Part shown: piece after piece, positions 43,851-53,879 of the stretch
How the letters are laid out: each line of letters begins with the position of its first letter
Position numbering within the stretch: the first letter of the stretch is position 1
Assembly: GCA_036426205.1 (NCBI GenBank)
Contig: CM071570.1
Coordinates: 140,697,048 to 140,761,047 of the forward strand
Origin: Ascaphus truei
Lineage: Eukaryota; Chordata; Amphibia; Anura; Ascaphidae
Direction: 5' to 3'
Length of the DNA stretch: 64,000 bases
Translations under genes and position numbers: made by a program
The notes under the pieces: generated by a model
The model's input: the letters and a program-made list of their open reading frames with translations, nothing else
Databases searched by the model: none
What the model was told of the DNA's origin: nothing

Positions 43851-45955
43851 GAGGAACACCTACACCCAGAAAAATCCCCAACAAACCAAAACAGCCCCCC
43901 CCCCCCCCCAGGAAAAAACATAACGACGGAACACCCCCAATACAAAACATCACCCCACCCAAGGCCCCCCCTCCCGCCCCCCAAACTCAACAAACACGCC
44001 TAACGCCACCCCCCACCGCCACACCTCCCCCGATCACTAACCGAGCACCCCCACTCAACCCACCAGACCCGCCCCCTCCCCCCACCCACACTACAAACTC
44101 CAACGCCCGACAACGCCCACACCCCCCGCCACTCACCCGAACCACCGCCCCACCAGCCCCTAACTCCCATCCACACCCAACCACACTCCCCTCTCTACCC
44201 CCCCGCCATCCCCCATCCCCAACCCCCCCATCCCACCCCCCCACCCATCAAAACCCCACACCCATCCGAACCACCCCCACAGCAACCATCCCCCCAGACG
44301 CTGCCCCCCACAGGAAACCCCCATACCTCACGCACACCCCCCGCCACACTCGAAACACAAACCCCGACGCAATAACCCAACTAATCACACCCCCGAACAA
44401 CCCAAACCCGTGACCCCCCCCTCCAACCACCCACCCAGCCACGCAACACCGCACCACCCACCGGCGACCCACAAACCCCCCCCCCGGGATCGCCAACACA
44501 CCCCCACCCCCCCAACCGACAACAGACCGGACACCCAATAACATCCCTACCCAGACACCACCACACCACACACGACCCACAACAAAAAAGCTCACCCCAC
44601 CCCTTCCCAACAACATCCGAACCCCCCCCCACACAACCCCCCTCCGCACCGCCACATCCACCCCCTCAGCCCACACCTACCCACACCCCCCTCCCCCCCA
44701 CCCAGCGCACCCTATACCCCTCCACCTACCCCCACTCCCCCACCGACACCCGCAACCCTCCCCCGGCCACCAGCACCCCTGTACACCCCATTCCAAACCC
44801 CACCCGCCCTGAACTGAGTACGCCCCCCCCAACCCCCCACTCCACCACCACAGACGTCACCCCCCCGCCCACCTGACCCTCAAGCCACAAATAACCACCC
44901 TTAACCCCCTACCCCACCGTAGACCTACCCCCCAACCTCAACAAACAGCCCCCCGTACCCGCGCACCGACGCGGAACTCCTTCGCCCCAAACCCCTCGCA
45001 CTCCGCACAGCATCCCGCCACCCCCCCACCCCACCACGTCCTCTTCCCCCAGAGCTCAGCCAATCCCGCAGCCCTGGATCCCGATGCTCCCTACCATTAC
45101 TCATAGACTACCCCTAGTCCCCACCGCCCGGTAAACTCAACAACCCCCAACCAATACAAGAACCCTCCTCTCGCCCCCAGCACCGCTCAGACACCCCCCC
45201 CAACCCGCCCCTCCACGAACCCAGCCGCGCGCCCCGCCGAAGCAGAGCCGCACACTCCCAGGAACCCCGCCCCCAGGACGCCCCCTCCCCCCAGCGCTCC
45301 CCCACGCTCCGCCCCTACCATCGAACCACACAAACCCGCCCGCCGCCCCGAGCGTCTACCAACTCCCTACCCGCGCGGGATACCCGCTCACAGCCCGGAG
45401 CCGTCGCGCAACCCACTCCGTTCTCCCCCTCCCAGGGCCCCCCATGCCCAACAATACCCCACAGTACAAACACCCCTCCACCCCCCGCACCACCCACCTA
45501 GCTGAACACCCCCAATCCCCCACTAGCGCCTGCTCCCAGCACTCTATTCCCACGTTCCCCATACCCACCGCCCACGAACCCACCCCAGCTACAAACCCCA
45601 CTGCGCCCTCCCCCCACAAACACCTCCTAGATCCCCCCCCGTCGCCCGCACCCAAGCACGCCCAACGCCTTCTGCCGAAAAAGCAACACGCCCGCCGGCA
45701 ACGTGCTCGCCCCACCCACGTAGCGCCACAAGCACCGCACTCCATCTCCCCCTGCCCCCGCCAACCCCCACCCCCGCATCCCCGCCGCCGCCATACCCCT
45801 CCCCCACCCCCGTACCGATTCCACGAACCACCCAGGCCCTCCACCAACTGCCCTCTACCGGCCACAACGCCCACCCAGCCCCGCATCTGGACCCACCCTC
45901 CCCCAAAACCCGCCGCCAAAGAAATCCCCGCCCCATTCATGGGCCGCTCGTCAGC
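43850..45955. repeat. 2.1-kb extremely C-rich block inside the LTR element
   Basis: C makes up roughly half or more of the plus strand, with A next and T and G scarce. C-runs of 5-14 are frequent, but there is no clear tandem unit. Because TAA/TAG/TGA are rare, long frames exist on both strands (for example 43769-44413 plus, 45356-45958 minus), all Pro/Thr/His- or Gly/Val/Trp-biased and without motifs. The G-rich complement could form quadruplexes. It occupies the place where pol would be expected. Confidence 0.85.
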
Positions 45956-46749
45956 CATCTGATCGGGCGCTAAGTGATACCCCGTCCCACCAACCGGACA
46001 TCCGATGAGCTGCGTGAAGCGAGGCCAAAGCTCTAGCGAGTTGGTTGCTCCGACAGCGAATGGTATCCAACGCTAGTCCCGAAGTTCGAGTCAGTGAGGG
46101 ACTGTCCCAGAAGAATTGGGGACAGGTCCCGATACACCAAGGTGGGAACTGACAGCGTCCCCGAGGACCTGTTGGCCACCATGAATCACACGCAGGGGTA
46201 AGGGTTCTACTTTTTCCCTTTTCCCCCTGCCAGGTGAACCGAGACATTTCCCAGTGCTTGCTTCTCAGTGGAAGCCTCGCAAGTCCGTAGGACAAGGACT
46301 GTGTAAAGGACGATCCAGGGAGACTGGCCTCCTTTACGCCCAAAAGGAGCGTGCCATTCGCCAGGTGTGGGACCGCGGGAAGGTCCTGGCCTCCTGGTCT
46401 ACCGCATTCCCTGCCGCGATGACCGGTAAAGGTCTGCTTCAGAGACACTGGGCTACTCCTCCACCAGGGGGAGGAAGTAGCGAAGAGCCAGAAACTGTCG
46501 CTTTAGATTGTGCTCTCCAGAAATTTTTCTGGGGGACTCACAGACGCAAAAGTGAGGTACCCCCATCTGATCTGGTAGGGCCACCCCACAAACGGTCTCA
46601 GCTAGTCTCCGGATTAATGGTTGTGAAATGCATTGTAACCTGGGGTTTAAAGTCACCATTGATAAGTTGTACATATGCACTGCCTTTTCATTGTATAACT
46701 GTGTACCATGCTATGTCGTTCCCCAAGCGAGGGCGTTGGGTGTTTCACC
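45956..46749 (+). other. 3' interior of the LTR element
   Basis: Mixed-composition sequence. A frame from 46254 runs through the polypurine tract into the 3' LTR (231 aa) and shows no env-like signal peptide, Cys pattern or membrane segment. I do not call it a gene. Confidence 0.5.
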
Positions 46750-46759
46750 AGGGGGAGAG
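46750..46759 (+). promoter_or_regulatory. Polypurine tract
   Basis: AGGGGGAGAG lies immediately before the TG of the 3' LTR, the position used to prime plus-strand DNA synthesis. Confidence 0.8.
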
Positions 46760-48490
46760 TGTAACCCTGGTCCCCAGCAGCTCCTGGAGACCCCCCTCCC
46801 CTGGCGCAGCTCGATCGCGGGTACTGAAAACCCCGACGGCTGCTTCCAAGGGTGGGGGCTGGAGCAGGGAGCAGCGCGGCTTCTCCTGCCTGCGGCCGGT
46901 TGCCGGGGACGCGATCGGGCCGTTGCTAAGGCCGCGATCACGTCTCTAAGGTCCCGGCGGCCGGTGAGGCAGGGCGCCGCCATTGAAGACAGCGTTGCGC
47001 ATGCGCAGGGACGCGTAGGCGCAGGGAGGGCTCCTGAGGCAAGGATAGCTCGCGCGAGAGTAGGGGCAGCTCAGGGAGGAGAGAGAAAGCCCGGGAAAGC
47101 TTGCACACGCGCAGGGCAGGGGAGAGAAAGCCCGCGAACCCCTAGCCTACCAGGGAAGGCTCTGAGCTGGGACTACATATCCCAAGAGCCTTTGCGAGCC
47201 CCATGTGACACCAGGGAGCCAATAGGGCTTAGGAGACCCCTGGGAAAAGAGATACATTTGGCGGGCTTGCAGCACGTTAGGCAGTCAGGAAGGAGCAGAG
47301 CAAGGAGGCAGACAAGGGAAGGAGGTAGGGTACGGGAGAGAGGGATCCCCTGTACTAGCCAGCACCCCCTTGGCCCAAGATAGCTCTAGGTATCCCATAT
47401 AGTGAGTGTTGCCAGGGAATGCCCTAGAGTAAGGGACCCTGTCACTCAGGTTAGTCGGTTGTTAGTGGGAGTCAGGACTGGGCCTCGTTAGGGGAGTAGG
47501 AATACTATTAACTCCTTAGGTCCCAGATAGACTCTCCCTCTCCAGTGAATGGTGTGTACCGTTCTGTGTGTGTTGTGCTGCATGTGCTGGGCGCAGTGTG
47601 TGCAGTGTGGGTGAATCCCTGCAGGCTGACAGTGTGAGCTGTGTGTCGGCTGCAGGTGCGTTAGGCTGTTAGGAGTATCTAGTAGCAGTAGTAGATACAG
47701 TTAGGGACTGGGTAGCTAGGGGAGTGGGGCAGGGTATTACTCCGCAGGCCCTAGGAGATTTCCCCTAATCCACCCAGGTTGCGGTTCATCAGGGACAGGC
47801 CCTAGGTTAGGGTTCCTGTCACGCTAGGATTAGTTAAGGATAGACAGGGATAGCGGCGTGGCTGTTCCTGTGGTTCGGTTGCTGTACCAAGAGACTGTTG
47901 TGTTCCCGTGAAGCGGTGGGACCCTCGTTGGGGTCCACTGCAGAAGTACCTGGATAGGATCAGACGGACGTCTGACCCTTTTAGAAGACAGTTGCAGTCC
48001 CGAGCATCGGAGTGCTCGGAAGGTACCTCTGTATATATTAAGTGCACCACCGGGCCCCAACACAGGGAAGCGCTATCCCTCACACTCACACTGGTCTTTA
48101 TTGCTGTGGACACTCCAGAGACTGAGGGGAATGTGATGATGGACATGTGGGTGGGGGGATGGTACGCAGTTGTATTGATGCACTGTTATTGATATAGTGT
48201 TTTGAAGTAAAGTGTTGTCATTGTTCATTCAGTAAACCTGTTATCCATAATACTGTGTATGTGGTTTCTGAGTGGGTTCCTATGTAGGGTCATTCTACAT
48301 TTCCATAGAATCCTACATAGGTGGAGGCGCTGCAAACGAAGATCTGTTCCAGAGGAGTCACCCCAGGCTCTCATTAGCGGAGGCTCAGACCTCCTGTGAG
48401 CCTGCAGGTATACGCACCACACCGGTAACACTACATGTTCTACTCACCCACACTATATATGAGATTGGGTGGGGTGGAATACCCGTTACA
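46760..48490 (+). repeat. 3' LTR, 1731 bp
   Basis: Collinear with the 5' LTR without indels. Differences seen near 46938 (A for G), 46962, 47011, 47512, 47605, 47769 and 48210. Confidence 0.92.
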
Positions 48491-48494
48491 TATA

Positions 48495-49288
48495 TGTAAC
48501 CCTTCTATGGTACCCAACCCGACATGAGATTGGGGGGTACACTCCTTCTGGTCACTCTGAGTGATTTTGGTGCTGTGACCTGCTGGTAAACAGGAGGGCT
48601 GAGTGCTCCGTGGTGTTGTGGGGAGAATCCAGGACAGGACAGGAGGTGTGGTGCAGGACAGGTTACCTTGTTCTCTCAGGGTGCACAGCGCCTCCAGCCA
48701 GTAGGGATCCCCTGGGGCCTCCAGAGGAGAGACCCCCACTGACAATCCATTCTCCAGACACCAGGAACAGAGACACACACAGTAGCTTCTTTTCTGTGGA
48801 TCTTTATTCAGGGCAGCATACACAGCATACAGCAGAACATGATAGGCCTGATATGCTTTCTGTCCTTCTGCTCATGGCAGCTTGATTCCCCCCCCCCTCC
48901 TTACCCAGGCGGGGCAGAGGGAGAGAACTCTTCTTGGCTTCCTATCTCTCTCAGCTCTCTCTGAAGACTAACTAACTGACATCCTAAATTTAGGAAACAT
49001 GCCTCAATTTGAATATCCTCAGGGAGTGTCTCTAACTTTGAATCATTACAACTCAAAGCTGGAAACCGATTGGCTCACACACATCAGGGGGTGTTCCAAC
49101 CCATATCCACCCTTTGGATTAACATGCTCAAAGGATGCTTAGGCCCGCCCCTGAATATTGCTACATACTCAGAGCTGAAATGCAAAACAGGCCAACTGAA
49201 GGAATTAACCTTTCCACTGCCTGTTCTAACAGGACTGACAGAGGAAAGGCCCAGAATTAGCAATAGCTTCCAAAGACCAGGCTATACA
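48495..49288 (-). mobile_element. Solo LTR, about 794 bp, directly abutting the LTR element
   Basis: It starts TGTAACCCTT four bases after the 3' LTR and ends near 'ccaggctataca'. TTTATT at 48800 is the complement of AATAAA, indicating minus orientation. Target duplication is unclear (TATA and TACA) because the site is TA/CA-rich. The following sequence is the right part of the interrupted PLE-A tail. Confidence 0.65.
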
Positions 49289-49411
49289 TACATATACACA
49301 CACACACACACTCTTATATAACTAACATTCAGCGACTATTTAACACCTCAAGTCATAAATCGCATACTACACAGGGGGGTGTTAGATTTCAGTCACATAT
49401 AACATTCTTAT
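49289..49411 (+). mobile_element. PLE-A-type 3' tail, right part
   Basis: CA repeats then 'tatttaacacctcaagtcat' and 'aaatcgcatac', matching 19400-19500. It completes the tail begun at 39966. Confidence 0.8.
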
Positions 49412-49690
49412 ACAGCAGCAGCGGCCGTAATTCAAATACATCACGGAGCCGTTTTCATGTACTCTGCTTTATTCCATGTGGTATTAACGCCGCATTCCCA
49501 CCGCATTCCCGCCGCATTCCCGCCGCATTCCCGCCGCCAGGCACACTTGGTTGATCTGTTTAATTTAATTTAATGGTTTTGGATTTCTTTGGGTGCAATT
49601 CTTCGTGTATCCGCCAGGTGGCAGAAATTAATTAATTGTAATGTGTACAGTACTGTGTTACTGTGTCGAATTAAAACTAATATTGGTCAT
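49412..49690. mobile_element. TA-target MITE related to 39403-39753
   Basis: After TA the sequence CAGCAGCAGCGGCCGTAAT matches the TIR of the MITE in PLE-5. 'gtaatgtgtacagtactgtg' and 'ccaggcacac' segments are shared. The right end was not located precisely. Confidence 0.65.
49488..49543 (+). repeat. (GCCGCATTCCC)n
   Basis: Five near-perfect 11-bp units within the MITE. Confidence 0.9.
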
Positions 49691-49789
49691 CATCATTACA
49701 TGAAGCAAAGTAATGAAAAAAAAATCAAAGAGTGGATTTACGGTAAACTATTGTTAAGATATTATCCAATAGTTGCAAGGCCCTAACTT

Positions 49790-50513
49790 TGGGTTATGAC
49801 CCTGTGGAGGCAAAATGAAACATGCTTATATGGGCAGACAGAGGAAAGGGTGGTACAATGTCTCATTAAGATACATAATGAGGAATTACACTGAAATAAT
49901 GTGTATGGGCTAAACGAGTATGACCAAACATTTGTACAGGGTCTGACAGACAAGATGCTGACTGAAAAAAATAGCAAATTAATAGTAGGAGGAGACTTTA
50001 ATTTGGTTATTGACTCATTGATGGATAAATCACACCAGACAGAAATTTCAGGTAGGTTAAAACTAGCCCAAAAAGGGCCAAAGGCATTCAAAGACCCATT
50101 AGAACTGGAAGACAGCTGGAGAATGTTAACCCCCACAGAAATAGAAAGGGAATACAGATTCTTTTCACACCCACATACAGTATCTCATTCTCCAGAATAG
50201 ACTATATCTTTGCTAACAGTCAGATTCTGGGGAAGGTCCAGCTACTGTACCAAAACCAAAGATATAATTATATCCGATTATGCCCCAATATGGGGGGAGT
50301 TAAATTTGGGCCAGAGAGGACACACAGGGATAGAATGTGGAGATTCCCATCTTAGTTGTACAATAACAAAGAATTTAAAGCCTTTCTCTTATTTTAAGGA
50401 GACTAACATGGCACACTGCCATGCGGAATGCCTATATTGTGAAACTGAGAAGGCAGTTTTAAAAGAGAAATTAATAGCATATTTAAATAAGAGAAGGAAT
50501 ATAATCTGACCTG
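49790..50513 (+). pseudogene. L1-like LINE fragment: apurinic endonuclease domain
   Basis: Frames give YGLNEYDQTF, LIVGGDFNLV (the GGDFN catalytic box), then after a frameshift FSRIDYIFAN and IISDYAPI, where active enzymes have SDHxP, so the catalytic His appears lost. RDRMWRFP follows. This matches the second half of an L1/Tx1-type endonuclease. It is cut by the solo LTR at 50514. No RT follows directly. Confidence 0.8.
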
Positions 50514-51523
50514 TGTAGCACATTTATCCCCACCCTCTGTGTGATATGTGTCTACGGTGTATGTGTGGTGCGATACCTCTGGCTCACAGGATGTCTGAGC
50601 CTCTGCTGCAGGGAGCCTGCGATGGATTCCGAAACAATCTTGGTCAGCGCCTCCACCTGTAATGGATCCTACTATGTGAATTTGCCCGTTACAGGACCAA
50701 TATACATATATAGGCATACACTCACACTATAAATACACAGGGTAACACAGAACAGTTTACTGATAGTAACTTATAGCTATATGTATATTGGCTACTGGTT
50801 ACAGCTACCCACTTGCCACACATGGCTGTAACCCACCCACCAATATCCCCACAGCACTCTACAACATAAGTGTCCCCAAGGATATAACCCCCCAACCCTT
50901 AGGCGTGATCAGCGCTGTCACTGTACAGTGTATGTTGGTGCACGTGAGGAAGGTACCTGCTGGGTGTGTCTACACCCAGGTGCGCTGACTTGGTCCTGAG
51001 AGGGATGGGATCCATGGACCCAGTACTGCAACCCGCGAAGCCTCCGCCTCTAGTTGGGTGGGTCACTTGTGGATGGTACCACCTTAGAAATGTCTTTGTT
51101 TGGTGTCTGGCCCCAGACACCATTGAGCAGAAGACCGCCGTGTCCTGTCTGTGTTCCTCACTCACTATGGTACTACAGGGGGCCGTGTCTCTATACTATG
51201 GCCGGTCCATGCAGCAACCACAAGCTGAGGGTAGTCGGGACTTAGCTGGGGCCTAGGGGGAATCTGGCCTAGTGCAGAGGGTCACTGACCCCTGCACATA
51301 TACCTCTTACCCCTATCCTCTCCCAGCACCGACTGACTTGCTTCCTAGCGCGCGCAATGTATCAATATCCGCTTCCAGGGAAAGGTCCAGCCCTATTGGC
51401 TATCACGCTACATGTGACCTGCATGCCCCTCTGCATTATCACCACCCGCAACATCCCTCACAGCAGCGGAGGTGAGGGGGGGGGGAACCAGAGACCGGGG
51501 GACCAGAGGGGACCAGGGCTACA
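50514..51523 (-). mobile_element. Solo LTR, 1010 bp, with perfect 4-bp target duplication
   Basis: TGTAGCA...GGCTACA ends, CCTG at 50510-50513 and 51524-51527. Read on the minus strand it parallels the intact LTR (40198): an AGTAAA-like signal near 50751, the 'tggaggcgctg' motif (complement near 50659-50669) and GGTCCCC-type start. Inserted into the L1-like fragment. Confidence 0.85.
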
Positions 51524-51527
51524 CCTG

Positions 51528-51890
51528 AAATTCCCCAAAGTTAGCAGAGACAAAGAAATTATTCTGTAAATTTAAATGAAATCCCATCACATGGAATAGA
51601 GACAGATATATGAGAGCCAGGGACATTAGGATGCAGCCAGATGTATTGTCCAGTTTTCCTCAAGGAAACTGCAATTGAAATGCAGCCTGACCACTACCAG
51701 ACAAGGATTCATCACTGCCAGACTAATTGCTCATCAGGATTAACAGTGGGGGTCCATGTTCTGAATGGGATTCCCGCTGCGCTTATTCTACCGGGCCGCA
51801 CCAATCTGGAAGAGCTGTGCAGTGAGAGCAGACAGAAGCGGTCCCTCACACTGCACAGCTTTAACAGGTGATTGCAATTTATGTTTGACA
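51528..51890. other. Unclassified sequence
   Basis: Nothing recognised. Confidence 0.4.
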
Positions 51891-51899
51891 AATTACATA

Positions 51900-52160
51900 A
51901 TATTGAAGCAAGGGGTCTCCAGAGCGAAACCGCTTTATTTCAACCCCGGGGACCTTCTGCTTCCCAAGATACAGACCCATTATAGGGTGCCAGTATCTCC
52001 TTCAAATGTAATTCTCCTGCGTCACGACCCATGTAACTAGGGCATTTAAACTTGCAGGAGATACCGGCACCCCATACCGGGCCTGTATCTCCGGAAGCAA
52101 GGGTCTCCGGTCCTGAAATGAATGCGGTTCAGCTCCGGAGACCCCCTGTTTCAATACTAT
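51900..52160. mobile_element. Foldback element, copy 2
   Basis: A diverged copy of 8815-9035: 'caagatacagacccattata' and 'ggtgccagtatctcc' arm, complement 'ggagataccggcacccca' and 'gggcctgtatctcc'. Followed by 'gcggttcagctccggagacc', as in the unit at 9001. Confidence 0.7.
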
Positions 52161-52480
52161 GTATTTAAAATAATAATAAAGTAGCTTTATTAGCTTAGTG
52201 GCTAGCCACTAAGGTAATGATGGACTTATCCTCTCCGGCTACCCATTCGGGAGGCCTAACCAACCATCCTATGCCCCCAAACCCTCCCCCCCCCCACACA
52301 CACACATACTCATACAGGAATGGGCAAATGCCCAGGCAGCCAAATATGGCTACTATCGCTTTTGCCCATTCAAACATACAGTATAATAAAATGCATTAAA
52401 TGTTTTACTTTGTGAAACCCAGTGACTTGGAAAGGCGCTTAACAACTATAAATGTGAACAAAGAATATAAAAGTTCGTGA
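52161..52480. repeat. Repeat with 'ccactaaggtaatga' motif and C-run
   Basis: Contains 'gtggctagccactaaggtaa', related to the 'ttaccttagcggtta' repeats at 53470-53745, plus a small inverted pair 'gggcaaatgcccaggcagcc...gcttttgccc'. Family unknown. Confidence 0.45.
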
Positions 52481-52559
52481 AACTGAAGAATTCTCTCAAC
52501 CTTCCAGGGATATGCACTGATTCCCTTACAACAGTTTAGGATCCAGGGCAGGAAGGAGC

Positions 52560-53250
52560 AGTATCCTCAGGAACCCCAGAAAAAAATACAAAAATAATCA
52601 TAGTGCAGTATGAAAAATAAATGTAAGTCAAACTATGAAACTTGGCTCTTGTAGATAACCTACTTACAAAATGTAAGGTTCAAAATTGCGGGTTTGTATT
52701 AAGGATGGATCTTTGGGCACCTCAGCTTGGGACCGCAGCATACAACAGCATACATCAATAGGGCTGGTGTCAGGCAGGATGATGTTTTCACATCGGCAGC
52801 AGTTCCTAATCAGTCATATGCAATCATACAAAGATAATGGAAACAATAGTGTTTTACCAGATAACACCAAATTTTATCATGGGAACGTGCAGGAAATGTA
52901 CTCACAATGTATTAAATGAGCACATTCACATCAGGGTATCTTTAGGCAGTAGATGAACGGCTCGGCAGATGAAAACAAGTCCTCCACTCCACTCACTAGC
53001 CCTCCACGAGGGTGCCCCCTCGTCCGGTGCCGGATGGATGGCGTCTGTCATCACTTCCTGGCCTGGCGGTGACTACTTCCGGTAGGAGCGGGTAGATCGA
53101 AGGGTAGGAGGAACGCCGGACCGCAGCTATGCCTCCGTGGGTGCAGCAGAAAGACAGCTACCAAACAGTGAATACAGCTGGGCTCTGCTAACTGGCTGAA
53201 CTTGCTTGGCTCTAAGCGTTTCACTGCATACCGCAGCTTCCTCAGGAGAA
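52560..53250 (-). mobile_element. Solo PLE end with terminal hammerhead motifs
   Basis: Non-coding, AT-rich then GC-richer with 'catcacttcctggcc', ending in the hammerhead cluster at 53209-53333. Same layout as 18250-19074. Left boundary uncertain. Confidence 0.5.
53209..53250 (-). ncRNA. Hammerhead-like motif, first of three
   Basis: Minus strand: TCTC arm, CTGAGGA, stem II CTGC/GCAG, GAAA, CGCT, UA, GAG arm. The short helix III has a mismatch (CGCT instead of CGCG). Confidence 0.5.
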
Positions 53251-53252
53251 AT

Positions 53253-53291
53253 CTCAACGCGTTTCACTGCATACCGCAGCTTCCTCAGGAT
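53253..53291 (-). ncRNA. Hammerhead-like motif, second of three
   Basis: Minus strand: CTGAGGA, CTGC/GCAG stem II, GAAA, CGCG, UU, GAG. Direct repeat of the first, with little flanking sequence between them. Helix I is only 2-3 bp. Confidence 0.5.
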
Positions 53292-53333
53292 GCTCCTGAG
53301 GAAGCTGCGGTATGCAGTGAAACGCGTTGAGCC
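53292..53333 (+). ncRNA. Hammerhead-like motif, third (inverted)
   Basis: Plus strand: GCTC, CTGAGGA, CTGC/GCAG, GAAA, CGCG, UU, GAGC. Helix I pairs 4 bp. It is the inverted copy of the second motif (palindrome centre near 53291), and its downstream flank 'caagcaagttcagccagtta' is the inverse of the first motif's flank. Confidence 0.55.
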
Positions 53334-53384
53334 AAGCAAGTTCAGCCAGTTAGCAGAGCCCAGCTGTATTCAAATGTTTTACTT

Positions 53385-53760
53385 GCCAGGATGAAGGTCA
53401 TCCTCCTCCTCCTCTTTATCCTCACTTTCATTAATGAAAGAAAGGGCTGATGCCCAACTACTAAAACACCAGTAACCTCTTAATTATCTTAGTGATTACT
53501 ACCGCTAAGGTAATTTAGGGGTTTCTGGTGTTTTAATGTGATGGGTGAAGGGTGTACTGTAGTTTCCCCGGGTGGGTGGTTAGGCCTCCTGGGAGGTTTT
53601 CAAAAGGGGTTAACCCCTTAATTACCTTAGCGGTTACTTCCCCTGCCACGATGAAGGCAATCCTCATCAAGATTGGCACCATCATTAAAAATAAAAAAAC
53701 TAGCTACTGGCCAGTAACCCCTTAATTACCTTATCGGTTATTAAGTATGTATGCCGAAAA
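53385..53760. repeat. Repeat with 'TTAATTACCTTAGCGGTTA' segments
   Basis: The segment occurs near 53478, 53615 and 53715 with variations, and its inverse ('cgctaaggtaattta') near 53502. Probably part of a foldback or short tandem family also seen at 52185. Confidence 0.6.
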
Positions 53761-53879
53761 GGCTTTTTTTTTTATAATGTAGGATTAGTTTTGCTAGATT
53801 GATATACTTATCCCTTACAAATGTTACCAATATCACTGAAACTCTCTCATGTTAAATTACTGAATAGAGCAATCACTAT

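Larger units (their letters stand above)
40198..48490 (+). mobile_element. Structurally complete LTR retroelement without recognisable pol
   Basis: Two 1731-bp LTRs (40198-41928 and 46760-48490) in direct orientation with TGTAAC...GTTACA ends, a 4-bp TATA duplication (40194-40197, 48491-48494; ambiguous because the target is TA-rich), a primer binding site and a polypurine tract. The interior (41929-46759, 4.8 kb) has two unknown ORFs and a C-rich block but no gag zinc knuckle, protease, RT or integrase that I can see. A 4-bp target duplication and the TT spacer before the PBS resemble class I ERV-like elements. It is probably non-autonomous and mobilised by a relative. Confidence 0.88.

Noticed and set aside
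43769..45962. Long frames on both strands of the C-rich block as coding for Pro/Thr-rich proteins
   Set aside because: Both strands are equally open and motif-free, as expected from near-absence of T on one strand.
46254..46949. 231-aa frame at the 3' end of the LTR-element interior as a possible env
   Set aside because: No signal peptide, membrane segment or cysteine pattern, and it runs through the polypurine tract into the LTR.
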